The notes under the pieces were generated by a model that did no database searches, was not told the DNA's origin, and worked only from the letters and a program-made list of their open reading frames with translations. Source: Aliivibrio sp. S4MY1 (GTDB taxonomy: Bacteria > Pseudomonadota > Gammaproteobacteria > Enterobacterales > Vibrionaceae). Taken from it: 56,387 nt of DNA. Shown here in pieces: positions 17,370 through 27,700 of the stretch; position 1 is the first letter of the stretch, and every line of letters begins with the position of its first letter. Where the stretch lies: the NCBI RefSeq assembly GCF_028765545.1, contig NZ_JARACP010000020.1:1-56387 (forward strand), read 5' to 3'. A program made the translations under genes and the position numbers.

Positions 17370-18473
17370 TTAAGATGCCGGGTAGATTACACCTAAACTT
17401 GCATAACGAGAAGCGCCCGTCACATCCGGTTCGTTACTTGGTAAATCATGAATACGTTGATGTGCTAACCATGCAAACGCCATTGCTTCCATATTGTCAC
17501 TATCTACATTGTAGTCGTTAGTGGTGGTAACTGCCCAATTTGGCAGATGAACTTGCAATCTTTCCATTAAATAATGATTATGAGCGCCCCCACCACAGAC
17601 TAATAATTTTGCGTCATCACCGGTATGGAATCGAATGACTTGATCAGCAATTGTCGTCACAGTGAACTCTAATAACGTAGCTTGAACATCCGGCGTTTGA
17701 TAATGTTTATTCTCTATATATTGAGCAAACCAATCTAAGTTAAATAACTCACGACCTGTGCTTTTTGGATATGGACGAGTAAAATATTCATGTGCTTTTA
17801 GTTGGTTTAGTAATTCATCAATTATTTGCCCTGAGCGTGCCCATGCGCCATCTTTATCATAGCTTACTTGTTGGTGCTCGGTGATCCATGCATCCATCAG
17901 CATATTGCCGGGGCCTGTGTCATAACCGATAACTGGTGAGTCTTTCTGTAAAATAGAAATATTAGAAATACCGCCAATGTTTAAAATAACGTGAGTACTT
18001 TCGGGTTTCCCAAATAAGGTGTGGTGGAAAGCGGGTACTAATGGTGCGCCTTGTCCGCCTAGTGCCATATCTTTACGGCGAAAGTCAGCAACGGTATTAA
18101 TTCCTGTTTTAGCGGCGATGATATTGCTATCACCAAGTTGCATCGTAAAAGGGTATCGTGCGTCAGGCGAATGAAAAACCGTTTGACCATGGCTGCCAAT
18201 GGCAGTGATCTCTTCAGGCTTAATATTCAGAGAATGAAGAAGGTGTAGTGTAGCATCAGCAAATAAATGGCCTAAACGATGGTCAAGTTCTCCAATCACT
18301 TTTAGGTTTGTTTGTTGTCCAGTACAAACAGCCAGTAAATCAGCTTTTAATTGAGGCTCCATTGGGAAATCGGCATGACCGAGTAGATTGATTGTTGTAC
18401 CATTTGTTTCTACGACAACGGCATCAACGCCATCTAAACTGGTTCCTGACATTAAGCCTATGTATTTTTCCAT
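17370..18473 (-). CDS. anmK: Anhydro-N-acetylmuramic acid kinase AnmK
   Basis: This 367-residue protein has the hallmark N-terminus GLMSGTSLDGVDAV and the internal motifs GSHGQTVFH, LNIGGISN, GYDTGPGNMLMD and a C-terminal CGGGAHN, all conserved in AnmK. The enzyme phosphorylates and opens the anhydro ring of anhydro-MurNAc, giving MurNAc-6-phosphate for peptidoglycan recycling. The start ATG has GGAG nine bases upstream. It is divergent from nagZ, which acts one step earlier in the same pathway, so the 172-base gap between them may hold promoters for both. Confidence 0.96.
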   Translation of the reverse strand: MEKYIGLMSGTSLDGVDAVVVETNGTTINLLGHADFPMEPQLKADLLAVCTGQQTNLKVIGELDHRLGHLFADATLHLLHSLNIKPEEITAIGSHGQTVFHSPDARYPFTMQLGDSNIIAAKTGINTVADFRRKDMALGGQGAPLVPAFHHTLFGKPESTHVILNIGGISNISILQKDSPVIGYDTGPGNMLMDAWITEHQQVSYDKDGAWARSGQIIDELLNQLKAHEYFTRPYPKSTGRELFNLDWFAQYIENKHYQTPDVQATLLEFTVTTIADQVIRFHTGDDAKLLVCGGGAHNHYLMERLQVHLPNWAVTTTNDYNVDSDNMEAMAFAWLAHQRIHDLPSNEPDVTGASRYASLGVIYPAS

Positions 18474-18645
18474 GCCAATACTCCATAACTACTGATTAAT
18501 TAACGGTTTTATTGTGCCATAAAGTCGGTGAATAATATCTATATTACTCACATTATTGACATAAAATTACCATAGATAAGATGTTAATATGTGAAAGGGC
18601 ATGATACTTTAAGCCTATAAAAATTAAGATGATTTGGAGAAAGAT

Positions 18646-19641
18646 ATGGGTCCATTATGGCTAGATGTTGAAGGATATGAAATTGATGCAGAAGAGCGCG
18701 AGTTACTTCAACATCCAACAGTGGGCGGATTGATCCTTTTCGCTCGAAATTATCATGACTCAAAGCAATTAGCAGCATTAACCGCTTCTATTCGTAAAGC
18801 GGCAGGGCGTCCAATCCTTATTGGGGTGGATCAAGAAGGCGGCCGAGTTCAGCGTTTTAGAGATGAATTTACCCTTATTCCACCAGCGCAAGCATACGCT
18901 GAAATGGATAATGGTCTTGAGCTAGCAAAAACAGCAGGCTGGTTGTTATGTTCAGAGTTGGTTGCTCATGATATCGATCTTACGTTTGCACCTGTATTAG
19001 ATAATGGATTTGATTGTAAAGCCATTGGTAACCGTGCATTTGGTGATGATATTAATACCATCGTTAAATACAGCACGGCCTTTATGAAAGGCATGAAATC
19101 AGCAGGAACATCGACAACAGGGAAACATTTCCCTGGACATGGTGGTGTGATAGCTGATTCTCATTTAGAAACCCCTTATGATCACCGTGATAATATTTTC
19201 GAACTCGATATGGCGATTTTTAAAGCACAAATCGACGCGGGTATTTTGGATGCAATGATGCCAGCGCATGTTATCTACCCTGAGTATGATGCATCACCAG
19301 CGAGTGGCTCTTCATTTTGGTTGAAAGACGTACTGCGTAAACAGCTTAACTTTAACGGCTTGGTGTTCTCTGATGATTTGAGCATGGAAGGTGCCACAAT
19401 AATGGGGGGACCAGCAGAGCGATCTCAGCAAGCATTAGATGCAGGCTGTGATATGGTGTTGATGTGCAATAATCGAAAATCAGCAGTAGAAGTATTAGAT
19501 AACTTAGCTATTCAAACGGTAGAAAAAGCTAATTTATTATTGAAAACACAACATTTCGATAGAAAAACGTTATTAAGTAGTAAAGAGTGGAAAAGTGCGA
19601 ATGAGATCGTTACCCGAGCTTATGATCGCTGGAAGAAGTGA
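18646..19641 (+). CDS. nagZ: Beta-N-acetylhexosaminidase NagZ
   Basis: This is a cytosolic GH3 enzyme that removes GlcNAc from GlcNAc-anhydroMurNAc-peptides during wall recycling. Motifs visible are [25 protein letters not shown] with the catalytic histidine loop, and the nucleophile region [12 protein letters not shown] place the start at the ATG at 18646 ([11 protein letters not shown]), which has GGAG six bases upstream and gives 331 residues, matching the family length; a TTG at 18634 would add four residues without support. The catalytic arrangement is intact. It lies divergent to anmK. In other bacteria its product feeds AmpR-controlled beta-lactamase induction; no such genes are seen here. 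Confidence 0.96.
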   Translation: MGPLWLDVEGYEIDAEERELLQHPTVGGLILFARNYHDSKQLAALTASIRKAAGRPILIGVDQEGGRVQRFRDEFTLIPPAQAYAEMDNGLELAKTAGWLLCSELVAHDIDLTFAPVLDNGFDCKAIGNRAFGDDINTIVKYSTAFMKGMKSAGTSTTGKHFPGHGGVIADSHLETPYDHRDNIFELDMAIFKAQIDAGILDAMMPAHVIYPEYDASPASGSSFWLKDVLRKQLNFNGLVFSDDLSMEGATIMGGPAERSQQALDAGCDMVLMCNNRKSAVEVLDNLAIQTVEKANLLLKTQHFDRKTLLSSKEWKSANEIVTRAYDRWKK

Positions 19642-19677
19642 ACTCTTGAATAGTGAATAGTTTTTAGAGATAAATAA

Positions 19678-19715
19678 AAACGCACAAGATTTATACTTGT
19701 GCGTTTATTTTATTT
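19678..19715. terminator. Bidirectional terminator between nagZ and a lipoprotein gene
   Basis: An 11-pair perfect stem (AAACGCACAAG / CTTGTGCGTTT) with a 7-base loop is followed by ATTTTATTT on the plus strand and by an A/T-rich tail on the minus strand. Confidence 0.85.
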
Positions 19716-21501
19716 ATTGAAGTTTAAGTAGCGATGTTCTCTTTATGTCTCTTCCATCGTAAGCATTTTGTAATGTGAAGATATGACCGTTATTGGATTC
19801 AAAAACAAAAAATGGCCACTCTGTGTAATTTATCCCATCTATCATAGAGGTTGTTTCTTCATAGCGTGTGATTTCTGCATTATTTGATTTTTGTAGCTGT
19901 CTGATCATATTAAATGGGTGTTTTTCAATAACCCATAGATAAGCGCCTGTATCAAAAAGATGTTTTAATTCAGCGGTTTCATCTAAGCCAACACCGTTTA
20001 CATATTCTTGTAATGGAAGTTGTCCTACGTGAGCCATATCCATAAACGCAAAGTCAGAGATGAAAAAATAATCTCCTGTTTGTGAATAATAATAATTTCC
20101 AGTTCGGTCAAACCAAAAATCATCACCATGATCATAAGCGCCATGATAAATATCCGACTTTGGTAGCTCGTCCCAACGTTCTGAATCTAATATAACTTTT
20201 GAGAATGAGCGAGGGCTTGAGTTTATATCTTGTGTATACAAAGCTTCACCATTTGGCGTCACTTTTAATATTGGCCCACCATTAAACTCGTTTGAATTAC
20301 TGGTATCAATATCACCAGTATTAATGTTTATTCGCTCTAAAGCTTGCCAATTATATCCAGTACTTATCGTATAAACGTAATCACCTTTAACGGCAATATT
20401 TGATTGGCTGGAATTTGAGTCTAAAAGTTTTTGGGAAGAGGTAGATGGACTTGCTTTATTATAATCTATAATAAAAACACCATAAAATTGACTAACTGCA
20501 ATTCGGCCTTGTTTTTCACTGTGATCAACGGATAGGTTTTTAGGATAGCTTGTAAGTGCAAATTTTTCTGTTGTATTACTGCTTATGTCATAAATGTAGA
20601 TAGCATTTTCAGGGGATTCTGATGTCATAACTAAAACATCTAACCCTTGTATATATTCAGCTTCATTAACTGTGAAATCAAATGCTAGAGGGACATTTAT
20701 GGCAATAGATCCGTCATCGCTAGCAAGAGGAGAGTTAACTTTATAGATCATAGGAATACTCAGGGGGCTTCCTTTGATAGGGTAGATACATTCGGCATCA
20801 TAACAAGCATTGACCTTAAACTCTTTACTATGCGTATCAATTAATAGATTACCGGGTAACTTTAAGCCTAGATCAAGGTCAAATAAATACCCCGTTCGTT
20901 GTGTGACATTAAATTTATTAATTAATTCGCTATCGTTTCCCCGATTAAAGATAATTGAATTGCTATTACTGCCAGTAACTGAAATTTCTTTTGAGGTGAA
21001 ATTATCGGTGATATTAGCATCATCATAATTGTATTCTCGATTTATTGTAGACTCTGCACTGACCATCCTAATTTCATCGTCTAAGCTTACGTTATAATTG
21101 ATGGAGGCATTAATTGGAGAACCAGACACTTGTTCATTACAATATTCATCATAGCAAAAATTGATAGAGACATTGTGTGTTGATTGGCCATCACCAACAG
21201 CGTAACCAGGAATAAAATCAACCTCAAGATTACCTGTGCTATCTGAGGTGATATTCATATAAGTTGATTGGATAGAGGCACTATCATAAAACGCACCAAA
21301 ATAGAGTTTTTTTGAGGTCGTTCCTCTTGAGTTTACCGGTATAATGACTCGTGTTGATTCTGTTGCATTACCCTGTACGCTAACATTTGGTGAAGAGCTG
21401 AATACGTGTAAACTTCCGCCATTACTTCCACCGCCACTATCGCTATCTCCACCGCAACCAGCAAGAAGGGCTGCAATAGAAAGAGTTAAAATTTTATACA
21501 T
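19714..21501 (-). CDS. Large unknown lipoprotein, beta-propeller-like C-terminus
   Basis: This 595-residue protein has a lipoprotein signal (SIAALLAGC; lipidated Cys at residue 15) followed by a glycine/serine/aspartate linker. The N-terminal part (about residues 30-270) looks like two repeated Ig-like beta domains, each with a short segment around paired cysteines (CYDEYCNEQVSGSP and CYDAECIYPIKGSP). The C-terminal part (about 290-595) has short, repeating beta segments (ISSNTTEKF, FIIDYNK, YVYTISTGY) like a propeller. It probably sits on the outer or inner membrane facing the periplasm or surface. I do not recognise a named family. The start is supported by AGAGG about eight bases upstream. 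It is monocistronic. Confidence 0.75.
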   Translation of the reverse strand: MYKILTLSIAALLAGCGGDSDSGGGSNGGSLHVFSSSPNVSVQGNATESTRVIIPVNSRGTTSKKLYFGAFYDSASIQSTYMNITSDSTGNLEVDFIPGYAVGDGQSTHNVSINFCYDEYCNEQVSGSPINASINYNVSLDDEIRMVSAESTINREYNYDDANITDNFTSKEISVTGSNSNSIIFNRGNDSELINKFNVTQRTGYLFDLDLGLKLPGNLLIDTHSKEFKVNACYDAECIYPIKGSPLSIPMIYKVNSPLASDDGSIAINVPLAFDFTVNEAEYIQGLDVLVMTSESPENAIYIYDISSNTTEKFALTSYPKNLSVDHSEKQGRIAVSQFYGVFIIDYNKASPSTSSQKLLDSNSSQSNIAVKGDYVYTISTGYNWQALERININTGDIDTSNSNEFNGGPILKVTPNGEALYTQDINSSPRSFSKVILDSERWDELPKSDIYHGAYDHGDDFWFDRTGNYYYSQTGDYFFISDFAFMDMAHVGQLPLQEYVNGVGLDETAELKHLFDTGAYLWVIEKHPFNMIRQLQKSNNAEITRYEETTSMIDGINYTEWPFFVFESNNGHIFTLQNAYDGRDIKRTSLLKLQ

Positions 21502-21783
21502 ATATACCTCTATTTCGATTGAGTATTTTGAATTAATATCACGTTATTTTATGATTTCAATATAAGATTATTAAACACTCGGTGAGGTTAGGTATTGGAT
21601 TTAATAAGCTTCGATTGGCTTCAAAGTTAATATCAATAGGAATGTAATATTACAAATATCTACCAAGTATTTTTGTTATAGGAAAATATAAATTAGATAC
21701 TTTTAGGTAAGTATTTTCAGTTCAGAATTTTAATAGATAAGCTATAATCGCACTTTGAATTTTACTTATTGGATACAGTAGAC

Positions 21784-22728
21784 ATGACGAAAAAATTGAC
21801 GATTCTTGATATAGCTAAAATGGCTGGTGTTGGAAAGTCGACGGTTTCTCGTGTATTAACCAATGATCCAAAAGTGAAGCCAGAAACTCGCCTAAAAGTA
21901 GAGCAGATAATCAAAGAGTCTGGTTTTACTCCTTCTAAATCTGCTCAAAGTATGCGAGGAGGTAGTCAAAAAGTCATTGGTATTATTACTTCTCGTCTTG
22001 ATTCTCCTTCAGAAAATAAAGCCATTAGCGGCATTTTAGAGATTATCTATCAGCAAGGCTATGATGCCGTGATCATGGAAAGTCAGTTTGATACTCAAAA
22101 AACCAATGAGCACTTAGAAGTATTAAGAAAACGCAGTGTGGATGGTGTCATTTTGTTTGGTTTTACTGACTGTGATATAGCTGAAATTGAGCGTTGGAAT
22201 GAGCGTATTATAGTGATTGCAATGGACACTGATAAGGTGAGTTCAATCAACTATGATAATCATGGCGTTATCAGACAAGCGTTACATTATCTTTCTGAAC
22301 GACACTTAACGAATATAGCGTATATCGGTGTTGATCCTAGCGATAAAACTACCGGTAAATTACGTTTGGATGCTTACCTTGAGTGGTGTCAAGAATATGA
22401 TATTTCACCGAAATTTGCCACAGGGCAGCTAGATCACAAAAGTGCTTATGCGTTAGTTGACTCTGTTCTTGATGATGAAATTGAAGCTATTGTTTGTGCT
22501 AGTGATACATTAGCCTTAGGGGTTGCCAAGCGTCTTCAAGAGTTGCAACGCAATGATATTCAGATAACAGGTGTCGGTGGTAATGAGCTGCTTTCATTTT
22601 TGTTCCCAAACATTATTAGTATTAACCCAGGCTATCAATATGCCGGGGAGAGTGCCGCTAAGCAGCTTTTACAACAATTAGAATCGAGCGCAAGTATTGC
22701 ACACCTAACCCAGCCTTTATCTCTTTAA
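21784..22728 (+). CDS. treR: Trehalose operon repressor TreR (LacI family)
   Basis: This is a 314-residue LacI-type repressor. The helix-turn-helix is at the N-terminus (TILDIAKMAGVGKSTVSRVL), followed by a periplasmic-binding-protein-like effector domain. In E. coli the inducer is trehalose-6-phosphate made by TreB. I place the start at the ATG at 21784 (MTKKLTI), as in Vibrio and enteric TreR; a TTG at 21769 adds five residues without support. Its gene precedes treB and treC, and two palindromes fitting the TreR operator lie before treB. The arrangement treR-treBC on one strand matches other vibrios. Confidence 0.95.
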   Translation: MTKKLTILDIAKMAGVGKSTVSRVLTNDPKVKPETRLKVEQIIKESGFTPSKSAQSMRGGSQKVIGIITSRLDSPSENKAISGILEIIYQQGYDAVIMESQFDTQKTNEHLEVLRKRSVDGVILFGFTDCDIAEIERWNERIIVIAMDTDKVSSINYDNHGVIRQALHYLSERHLTNIAYIGVDPSDKTTGKLRLDAYLEWCQEYDISPKFATGQLDHKSAYALVDSVLDDEIEAIVCASDTLALGVAKRLQELQRNDIQITGVGGNELLSFLFPNIISINPGYQYAGESAAKQLLQQLESSASIAHLTQPLSL

Positions 22729-22752
22729 TTTTGTCTAAAAAATACGCTTTAT

Positions 22753-22768
22753 TGTGATCTGATTCACT
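22753..22768 (+). promoter_or_regulatory. Probable CRP site before treB
   Basis: TGTGA-6-TCACT matches the CRP consensus TGTGA-6-TCACA in nine of ten positions. A TATACT -10-like box at 22812-22817 places the site centre about 60 bases upstream of the likely transcription start, a class I position. Catabolite activation of treBC is inferred. Confidence 0.7.
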
Positions 22769-22771
22769 TTG

Positions 22772-22785
22772 TGGGATTGTTCCCA
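22772..22785. promoter_or_regulatory. Probable TreR operator 1
   Basis: TGGGATTGTTCCCA is a near palindrome. Its inner 12 bases differ at two positions from the E. coli TreR core GGGAACGTTCCC. It lies just downstream of the CRP site. Confidence 0.65.
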
Positions 22786-22826
22786 TTTATTTTTTGTTTC
22801 ATCTTTGTAATTATACTTAAAACGAA

Positions 22827-22842
22827 ATGGGAACATTCCCAT
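22827..22842. promoter_or_regulatory. Probable TreR operator 2
   Basis: ATGGGAACATTCCCAT is a palindrome with two central bases. It lies just after the TATACT -10-like box at 22812-22817 and 33 bases before the treB start, where a bound repressor would block transcription. Confidence 0.75.
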
Positions 22843-22875
22843 AAGTATAGAATAACAATCAACGTGGACAAAGGT

Positions 22876-24300
22876 ATGAGTAAAATAGAGAGGAAGGACG
22901 TACAACGTTTGATCGAACTGATCGGGGGATCAGAAAATATCGCTAGCGTAAGTCATTGTTTAACCCGCTTACGTTTTGTATTAAATAACACTAAAGGTGC
23001 CGATGTAAAAGCAATTGAAAAAATCCCAATGGTAAAAGGATGCTTTACCAATGCAGGGCAATTTCAAGTTGTTATTGGCACTGAAGTTGATGAAGTATTT
23101 GCTATTTTAAATGAGCTTTCAGGAGAGAAAGGCGCATCTAAAGAAGATGCTAAACTTGCGGCTCGTCAAAATATGAATATTTTAGAACGTGCTATTTCTC
23201 ACCTTGCTGAAATATTTGTCCCATTATTACCTGCCATTATCACTGGTGGTTTGATTCTAGGTTTTAGAAACGTTATTGGCGATCTAAAAATGTTTGATGG
23301 CCAAACCTTGGTTGAAATTAGCCAGTTTTGGGCAACCGTTCATTCATTCTTATGGTTGATTGGCGAAGCAATATTCTTCTTCTTGCCTGTTGGCGTCTGT
23401 TGGTCGACGGTGAAAAAGTTAGGTGGGACGCCAATTTTAGGTATTACACTAGGGGTGACCTTAGTATCGCCACAATTAATGAATGCGTATCTTATTGGTA
23501 AACAAGTACCTGAAGTTTGGGATTTCGGTCTGTTTGTTATTGAAAAAGTCGGCTATCAAGCACAAGTTATTCCTGCAATGTTAGCAGGGGTTGCATTGGC
23601 CTTTATTGAAACAAACCTAAAGCGCATCGTTCCTTCTTATCTGTATCTTGTTGTTGTGCCTTTTGTTTCAATTATCGTGTCTGTCATTTTAGCTCATGCA
23701 TTCATCGGTCCATTTGGTCGAGTTTTAGGTGATGGTGTTGCCATGGCAGCAAAAGCCGCGATGACAGGGGACTTTGCTATTGTTGGGTCTGTGATCTTTG
23801 GTTTCTTTTATGCACCATTAGTCATTACGGGTATTCACCACACCACCAATGCGGTTGACTTACAGTTAATGCAAGAGTTGGGCGGCACACCTATTTGGCC
23901 ATTGATTGCATTATCAAATATTGCTCAGGCTTCTGCTGTCGTTGGGATCATCATTATCAGCAAGAAAAGTGGTGAGCGTGATATCTCAGTACCTGCAGCA
24001 ATTTCAGCTTACCTAGGTGTGACTGAACCTGCGATGTACGGCATTAACTTAAAATATAAATTTCCAATGCTAAGCGCAATGATTGGTTCTGCAATTGCTG
24101 CGGCTATCTGTGGTAGTGCTGGTGTTATGGCAAATGGTATCGGTGTTGGTGGCTTGCCTGGCATTCTTTCTATCCAGCCACAATACTGGGGTATCTATGG
24201 TGTTGCTATGTTAGTCGCTATTTTTGTTCCGGCAATACTGACGCTCGTTATGTATAAACGTGCACAAGCGAAAGATCAGTTAGAAGTGTCAGCGGCATAG
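22876..24300 (+). CDS. treB: Trehalose PTS permease, EIIBC component TreB
   Basis: This 474-residue PTS protein has an N-terminal EIIB domain with the phosphorylated cysteine in SHCLTRLRF (about residues 28-36) and a C-terminal membrane EIIC domain of about ten segments. The GIHHTTNAVDLQL motif of the sucrose/trehalose PTS family is present. It imports trehalose and phosphorylates it to trehalose-6-phosphate, using a separate EIIA-Glc. I place the start at ATG 22876 (MSKIERK), which matches E. coli TreB in length; the longer open frame from 22771 would run through both operators and is not real. TreC lies 86 bases downstream. Confidence 0.95.
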   Translation: MSKIERKDVQRLIELIGGSENIASVSHCLTRLRFVLNNTKGADVKAIEKIPMVKGCFTNAGQFQVVIGTEVDEVFAILNELSGEKGASKEDAKLAARQNMNILERAISHLAEIFVPLLPAIITGGLILGFRNVIGDLKMFDGQTLVEISQFWATVHSFLWLIGEAIFFFLPVGVCWSTVKKLGGTPILGITLGVTLVSPQLMNAYLIGKQVPEVWDFGLFVIEKVGYQAQVIPAMLAGVALAFIETNLKRIVPSYLYLVVVPFVSIIVSVILAHAFIGPFGRVLGDGVAMAAKAAMTGDFAIVGSVIFGFFYAPLVITGIHHTTNAVDLQLMQELGGTPIWPLIALSNIAQASAVVGIIIISKKSGERDISVPAAISAYLGVTEPAMYGINLKYKFPMLSAMIGSAIAAAICGSAGVMANGIGVGGLPGILSIQPQYWGIYGVAMLVAIFVPAILTLVMYKRAQAKDQLEVSAA

Positions 24301-24323
24301 CCGTAATGAAATAAATACGAAAT

Positions 24324-24369
24324 AACACCTCTAACTAATATAAATTTGAGTAGGGGTGTTCTCTTTTCT
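24324..24369 (+). terminator. Hairpin between treB and treC (partial terminator)
   Basis: A stem of about ten pairs (AACACCTCTA / TAGGGGTGTT, one G-T pair) with a 17-base loop is followed by CTCTTTTCT. It may lower transcription into treC or stabilise the treB message. Confidence 0.5.
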
Positions 24370-24386
24370 AGATTGAGAAAATAAAC

Positions 24387-26057
24387 ATGACAAATTCAGA
24401 GTGGTGGCGTACAGCGACTATCTATCAAATTTACCCAAAAAGCTTTTGTGACAGCAGCAATAAAGGCACTGGTGATATTCAAGGTATTATTTCTAAATTA
24501 GATTACCTTCAAAAACTGGGTGTCGATGCGATATGGTTAACGCCAGTGTATCAATCTCCGATGATCGATAATGGGTATGATATCGCGGATTATTACTCAA
24601 TTAACTCAAATTTTGGCACCATGATTGACTTTGATAATCTACTTGAAGAAGCAAAGTCTCGTGGTATACGCATTATTATGGATATCGTGGTTAATCACAC
24701 TTCAACAGAGCACCATTGGTTTCAATCTGCTCTGGGAAATAAAGAGAGTGAATATCGTGATTACTATATTTGGAAAGATCCGGTTGATGAAAAAGTTCCA
24801 ACCAATTGGCAATCCAAATTTGGTGGTAATGCATGGGCGTTAGATGAAGCAACAAATCAATACTATTTGCATCTGTTTGCTAAAGAGCAAGCGGATTTAA
24901 ATTGGGAAAACCCAAAGGTTCGCCAAGAAGTAAAAGAAATCATTAGTTTTTGGGCTGAGAAAGGGGTTGATGGTTTTCGATTAGATGTTATTAACCTTAT
25001 TTCAAAACCGAACAAATTTACTAATGATGAAAATGGCGATGGACGTCGCTTTTATACCGATGGCCCTAAAGTTCACCAATATCTACAAGAGATCAGCGAA
25101 GCTGTTTTTCAAAAGTACGGCTCTGTTACAGTAGGTGAAATGTCATCAACCACGTTAGATCATTGTCAGAAATATTCAGCTCAAGATGGTAAAGAATTAT
25201 CGATGGTATTTAATTTTCATCATCTTAAAGCTGATTACAAAAATGGGGAAAAGTGGACCAAAGCCCCGTTTGATTTTTTATCGCTAAAGTCGATCTTCAA
25301 TCATTGGCAAACTGGCTTAAATGGCAAAGGTTGGGGGGCTCTTTTTTGGTGTAACCATGATCAGCCAAGAGTAGTGAGTCGCTTAGGTAATGATAAAGAG
25401 TACCGCGAATTATCGGCTAAAATGCTCGCTTCTTCAGTACATATGATGCAGGGGACACCGTATATTTATCAAGGTGAAGAGATCGGGATGACTAACCCGC
25501 ATTATACGTCTATTGATCAATACCGAGATCTTGAAAGTACTAATATGTTCGACATTATGGTCAATCAAGAAAAATCAGTATCTGAAGCTGAAATGTTGGA
25601 GATTTTAGACCAAAAATCTCGTGATAATTCACGAACACCAATGCAATGGAATAGCGCGCGTAATGCAGGATTTACTCAAGGGAAACCCTGGTTATCTGTG
25701 GCTAACAATTATCTAAAAGTGAATGCAGAATTAGCGTTAACAAATCCAGATTCGGTGTTCTATTTTTATAAAAAATTAATTCAACTGCGTAAAGATATCG
25801 ACGTGATTACCACTGGGGATTATGTCGATTTGATGCCTAAGCACGAAGAACTGTTCTGTTATCAACGTGAAAATGAAACCCATCGATTGATTGCAATTCA
25901 TAATTTTTATAAAAATGAAGTAGGTCTAAGTATTGATGTTCAAGGGCAAGAGGCTGAGTGTATCTTGAGTAATTATGGTGATATGGAAGCGGAGAAACCA
26001 CAGTCGAGTATGGTTCTTAGACCTTATGAATGCAGAGTGATTCTGATTGAAAAATAA
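24387..26057 (+). CDS. treC: Trehalose-6-phosphate hydrolase TreC
   Basis: This 556-residue GH13 enzyme splits trehalose-6-phosphate to glucose and glucose-6-phosphate in the cytosol. Catalytic regions are complete: VVNHTS (region I), GFRLDVIN with the nucleophile aspartate (region II), VGEMSS with the acid/base glutamate (region III) and CNHDQPR (region IV). The start (MTNSEWWRTATIYQIYPKSF) is typical. It ends the treR-treB-treC group and is followed by a strong terminator. Other GH13 oligo-1,6-glucosidases look similar, but the context with treB settles the role. Confidence 0.95.
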   Translation: MTNSEWWRTATIYQIYPKSFCDSSNKGTGDIQGIISKLDYLQKLGVDAIWLTPVYQSPMIDNGYDIADYYSINSNFGTMIDFDNLLEEAKSRGIRIIMDIVVNHTSTEHHWFQSALGNKESEYRDYYIWKDPVDEKVPTNWQSKFGGNAWALDEATNQYYLHLFAKEQADLNWENPKVRQEVKEIISFWAEKGVDGFRLDVINLISKPNKFTNDENGDGRRFYTDGPKVHQYLQEISEAVFQKYGSVTVGEMSSTTLDHCQKYSAQDGKELSMVFNFHHLKADYKNGEKWTKAPFDFLSLKSIFNHWQTGLNGKGWGALFWCNHDQPRVVSRLGNDKEYRELSAKMLASSVHMMQGTPYIYQGEEIGMTNPHYTSIDQYRDLESTNMFDIMVNQEKSVSEAEMLEILDQKSRDNSRTPMQWNSARNAGFTQGKPWLSVANNYLKVNAELALTNPDSVFYFYKKLIQLRKDIDVITTGDYVDLMPKHEELFCYQRENETHRLIAIHNFYKNEVGLSIDVQGQEAECILSNYGDMEAEKPQSSMVLRPYECRVILIEK

Positions 26058-26094
26058 TATAAATCTGAGTGATTATAAAAAATAGAGCACATAA

Positions 26095-26131
26095 AAAAAC
26101 CTCGTAAATCAAATTGATTTACGAGGTTTTT
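26095..26131. terminator. Bidirectional terminator between treC and pykA
   Basis: A perfect palindrome of 18 pairs around one central base (CCTCGTAAATCAA / TTGATTTACGAGG core) has A-runs on its left and T-runs on its right, so it can stop transcription from both sides. Confidence 0.92.
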
Positions 26132-26149
26132 ACTTTAAATGTCGATCAA

Positions 26150-27595
26150 TTACTCAACCGTAATAATACGCATACAGTTAGTTGAACCAACGATGTCCAT
26201 TACATCACCTTGAGTGATAATCACTTGATCACCAGCACTTAATAAACCTTTGCCTTTTAGTGTATTAATTGCCGCATGAGTTGATGGAAGACCTGAATCT
26301 GCTTTTTCATCAAAGAATACAGGTGTAACACCACGGTAAAGTGCAGCACGGTTTAACGTACCTTCGTTGCGAGATAGAGCAAAGATAGGTAGGCCAGAGC
26401 TAAGACGAGACATCATTAGTGGTGTGCGACCAGACTCAGTAAGAGTGATCATTGCCGTGATGCCTTCCATGTGGTTTGCTGCATACATAGTAGACATTGC
26501 AATCGTTTCTTCAGGTGTTGTGAAACGACGATCTAAACGGTGATTAGATACGTTTACAGTAGGTACTTTTTCTGCACCCATACAAACGCTTGCCATTGAT
26601 GTTACTGTTTCAACAGGGAAGTCACCAGCTGCTGTTTCAGCAGAAAGCATTACCGCATCAGAGCCATCCAGTACGGCGTTAGCAACGTCCATTACTTCAG
26701 CACGAGTTGGCATTGGGCTTGTGATCATTGATTCCATCATTTGCGTTGCTGTAATAACCGTACGGTTAAGGCTACGAGCACGACGGATAAGTTGCTTTTG
26801 AACACCTACTAGCTCAGGATCGCCAATTTCAACACCTAGATCACCACGAGCAACCATCACTACGTCAGATGCAAGGATGATGTCATCCATCGCTTCTTCT
26901 GTTGCGACTGTCTCAGCACGTTCAACTTTAGCAACTAATTGTGCTTCAAGCCCCGCTTCACGCGCTAGACGACGAGCGTAGTTCATGTCTTCGCCGTTAC
27001 GTGGGAAAGAAACCGCTAGGTAATCAACCTTCATTGCCGCAGCTGTAATGATATCAGCTTTGTCTTTTTCAGTTAGTGCGTCAGCAGAAAGGCCACCACC
27101 TTGCTTGTTGATGCCTTTGTTGTTTGATAGAGGGCCAGCAACCGTCACTTCAGTATGAACTTTATTGCCTTCAACTGCTGTTACGCGAAGTTGTACACGA
27201 CCATCATCAAGAAGAAGAACGTCACCAGTAGTCACGTCTTGTGGGAGTTCTTTATAATCAAGACCAACAGAGTCTTGGTTACCTTCACCTTTAGGTAAAT
27301 CGCTATCTAGTGTGAATTTATCACCAATAGCTAATTGGATTTTACCTTCTTTAAACGTAGAAACACGGATCTTAGGACCTTGCAAGTCACCTAAAATCGC
27401 TACGTGAGTGCTAAGTTTTGCAGCGATTTCACGAACTTTCTTAGTACGCTCAATATGGTCTTCTGGGCTACCGTGAGAGAAGTTCATACGAACAACGTTT
27501 GCGCCAGCGGCGATGATTTTTTCTAAGTTATTATCACGATCAGTTGCAGGGCCAAGAGTGGTAACAATTTTTGTTCTACGTAGTCTGTTAGACAT
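26150..27595 (-). CDS. pykA: Pyruvate kinase, PykA type
   Basis: This 481-residue protein has the N-terminal motif [16 protein letters not shown], the substrate loop [11 protein letters not shown], the conserved active-site lysine/glutamate segment VAKVERAE, and [10 protein letters not shown]. It makes pyruvate and ATP from phosphoenolpyruvate and ADP. Length and sequence follow the E. coli PykA (type II) enzyme much more closely than PykF. Its codon use is visibly less AT-biased than that of neighbours, as expected for a highly expressed gene. It is monocistronic, with the terminator shared with treC at its end. Confidence 0.96.
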   Translation of the reverse strand: MSNRLRRTKIVTTLGPATDRDNNLEKIIAAGANVVRMNFSHGSPEDHIERTKKVREIAAKLSTHVAILGDLQGPKIRVSTFKEGKIQLAIGDKFTLDSDLPKGEGNQDSVGLDYKELPQDVTTGDVLLLDDGRVQLRVTAVEGNKVHTEVTVAGPLSNNKGINKQGGGLSADALTEKDKADIITAAAMKVDYLAVSFPRNGEDMNYARRLAREAGLEAQLVAKVERAETVATEEAMDDIILASDVVMVARGDLGVEIGDPELVGVQKQLIRRARSLNRTVITATQMMESMITSPMPTRAEVMDVANAVLDGSDAVMLSAETAAGDFPVETVTSMASVCMGAEKVPTVNVSNHRLDRRFTTPEETIAMSTMYAANHMEGITAMITLTESGRTPLMMSRLSSGLPIFALSRNEGTLNRAALYRGVTPVFFDEKADSGLPSTHAAINTLKGKGLLSAGDQVIITQGDVMDIVGSTNCMRIITVE

Positions 27596-27700
27596 ATTAT
27601 CTCCAAGATGGATGTTGTTGTGTTTATTCTGTGATCAAGTAAACATATATCGAGAATGATGACAATTCCATGATTCAAACAAGGTAATTATCAAAAATTA

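Noticed and set aside
22771-22875. N-terminal extension of TreB
   Set aside because: It reads through both TreR operators and the likely promoter; ATG at 22876 matches the family length.
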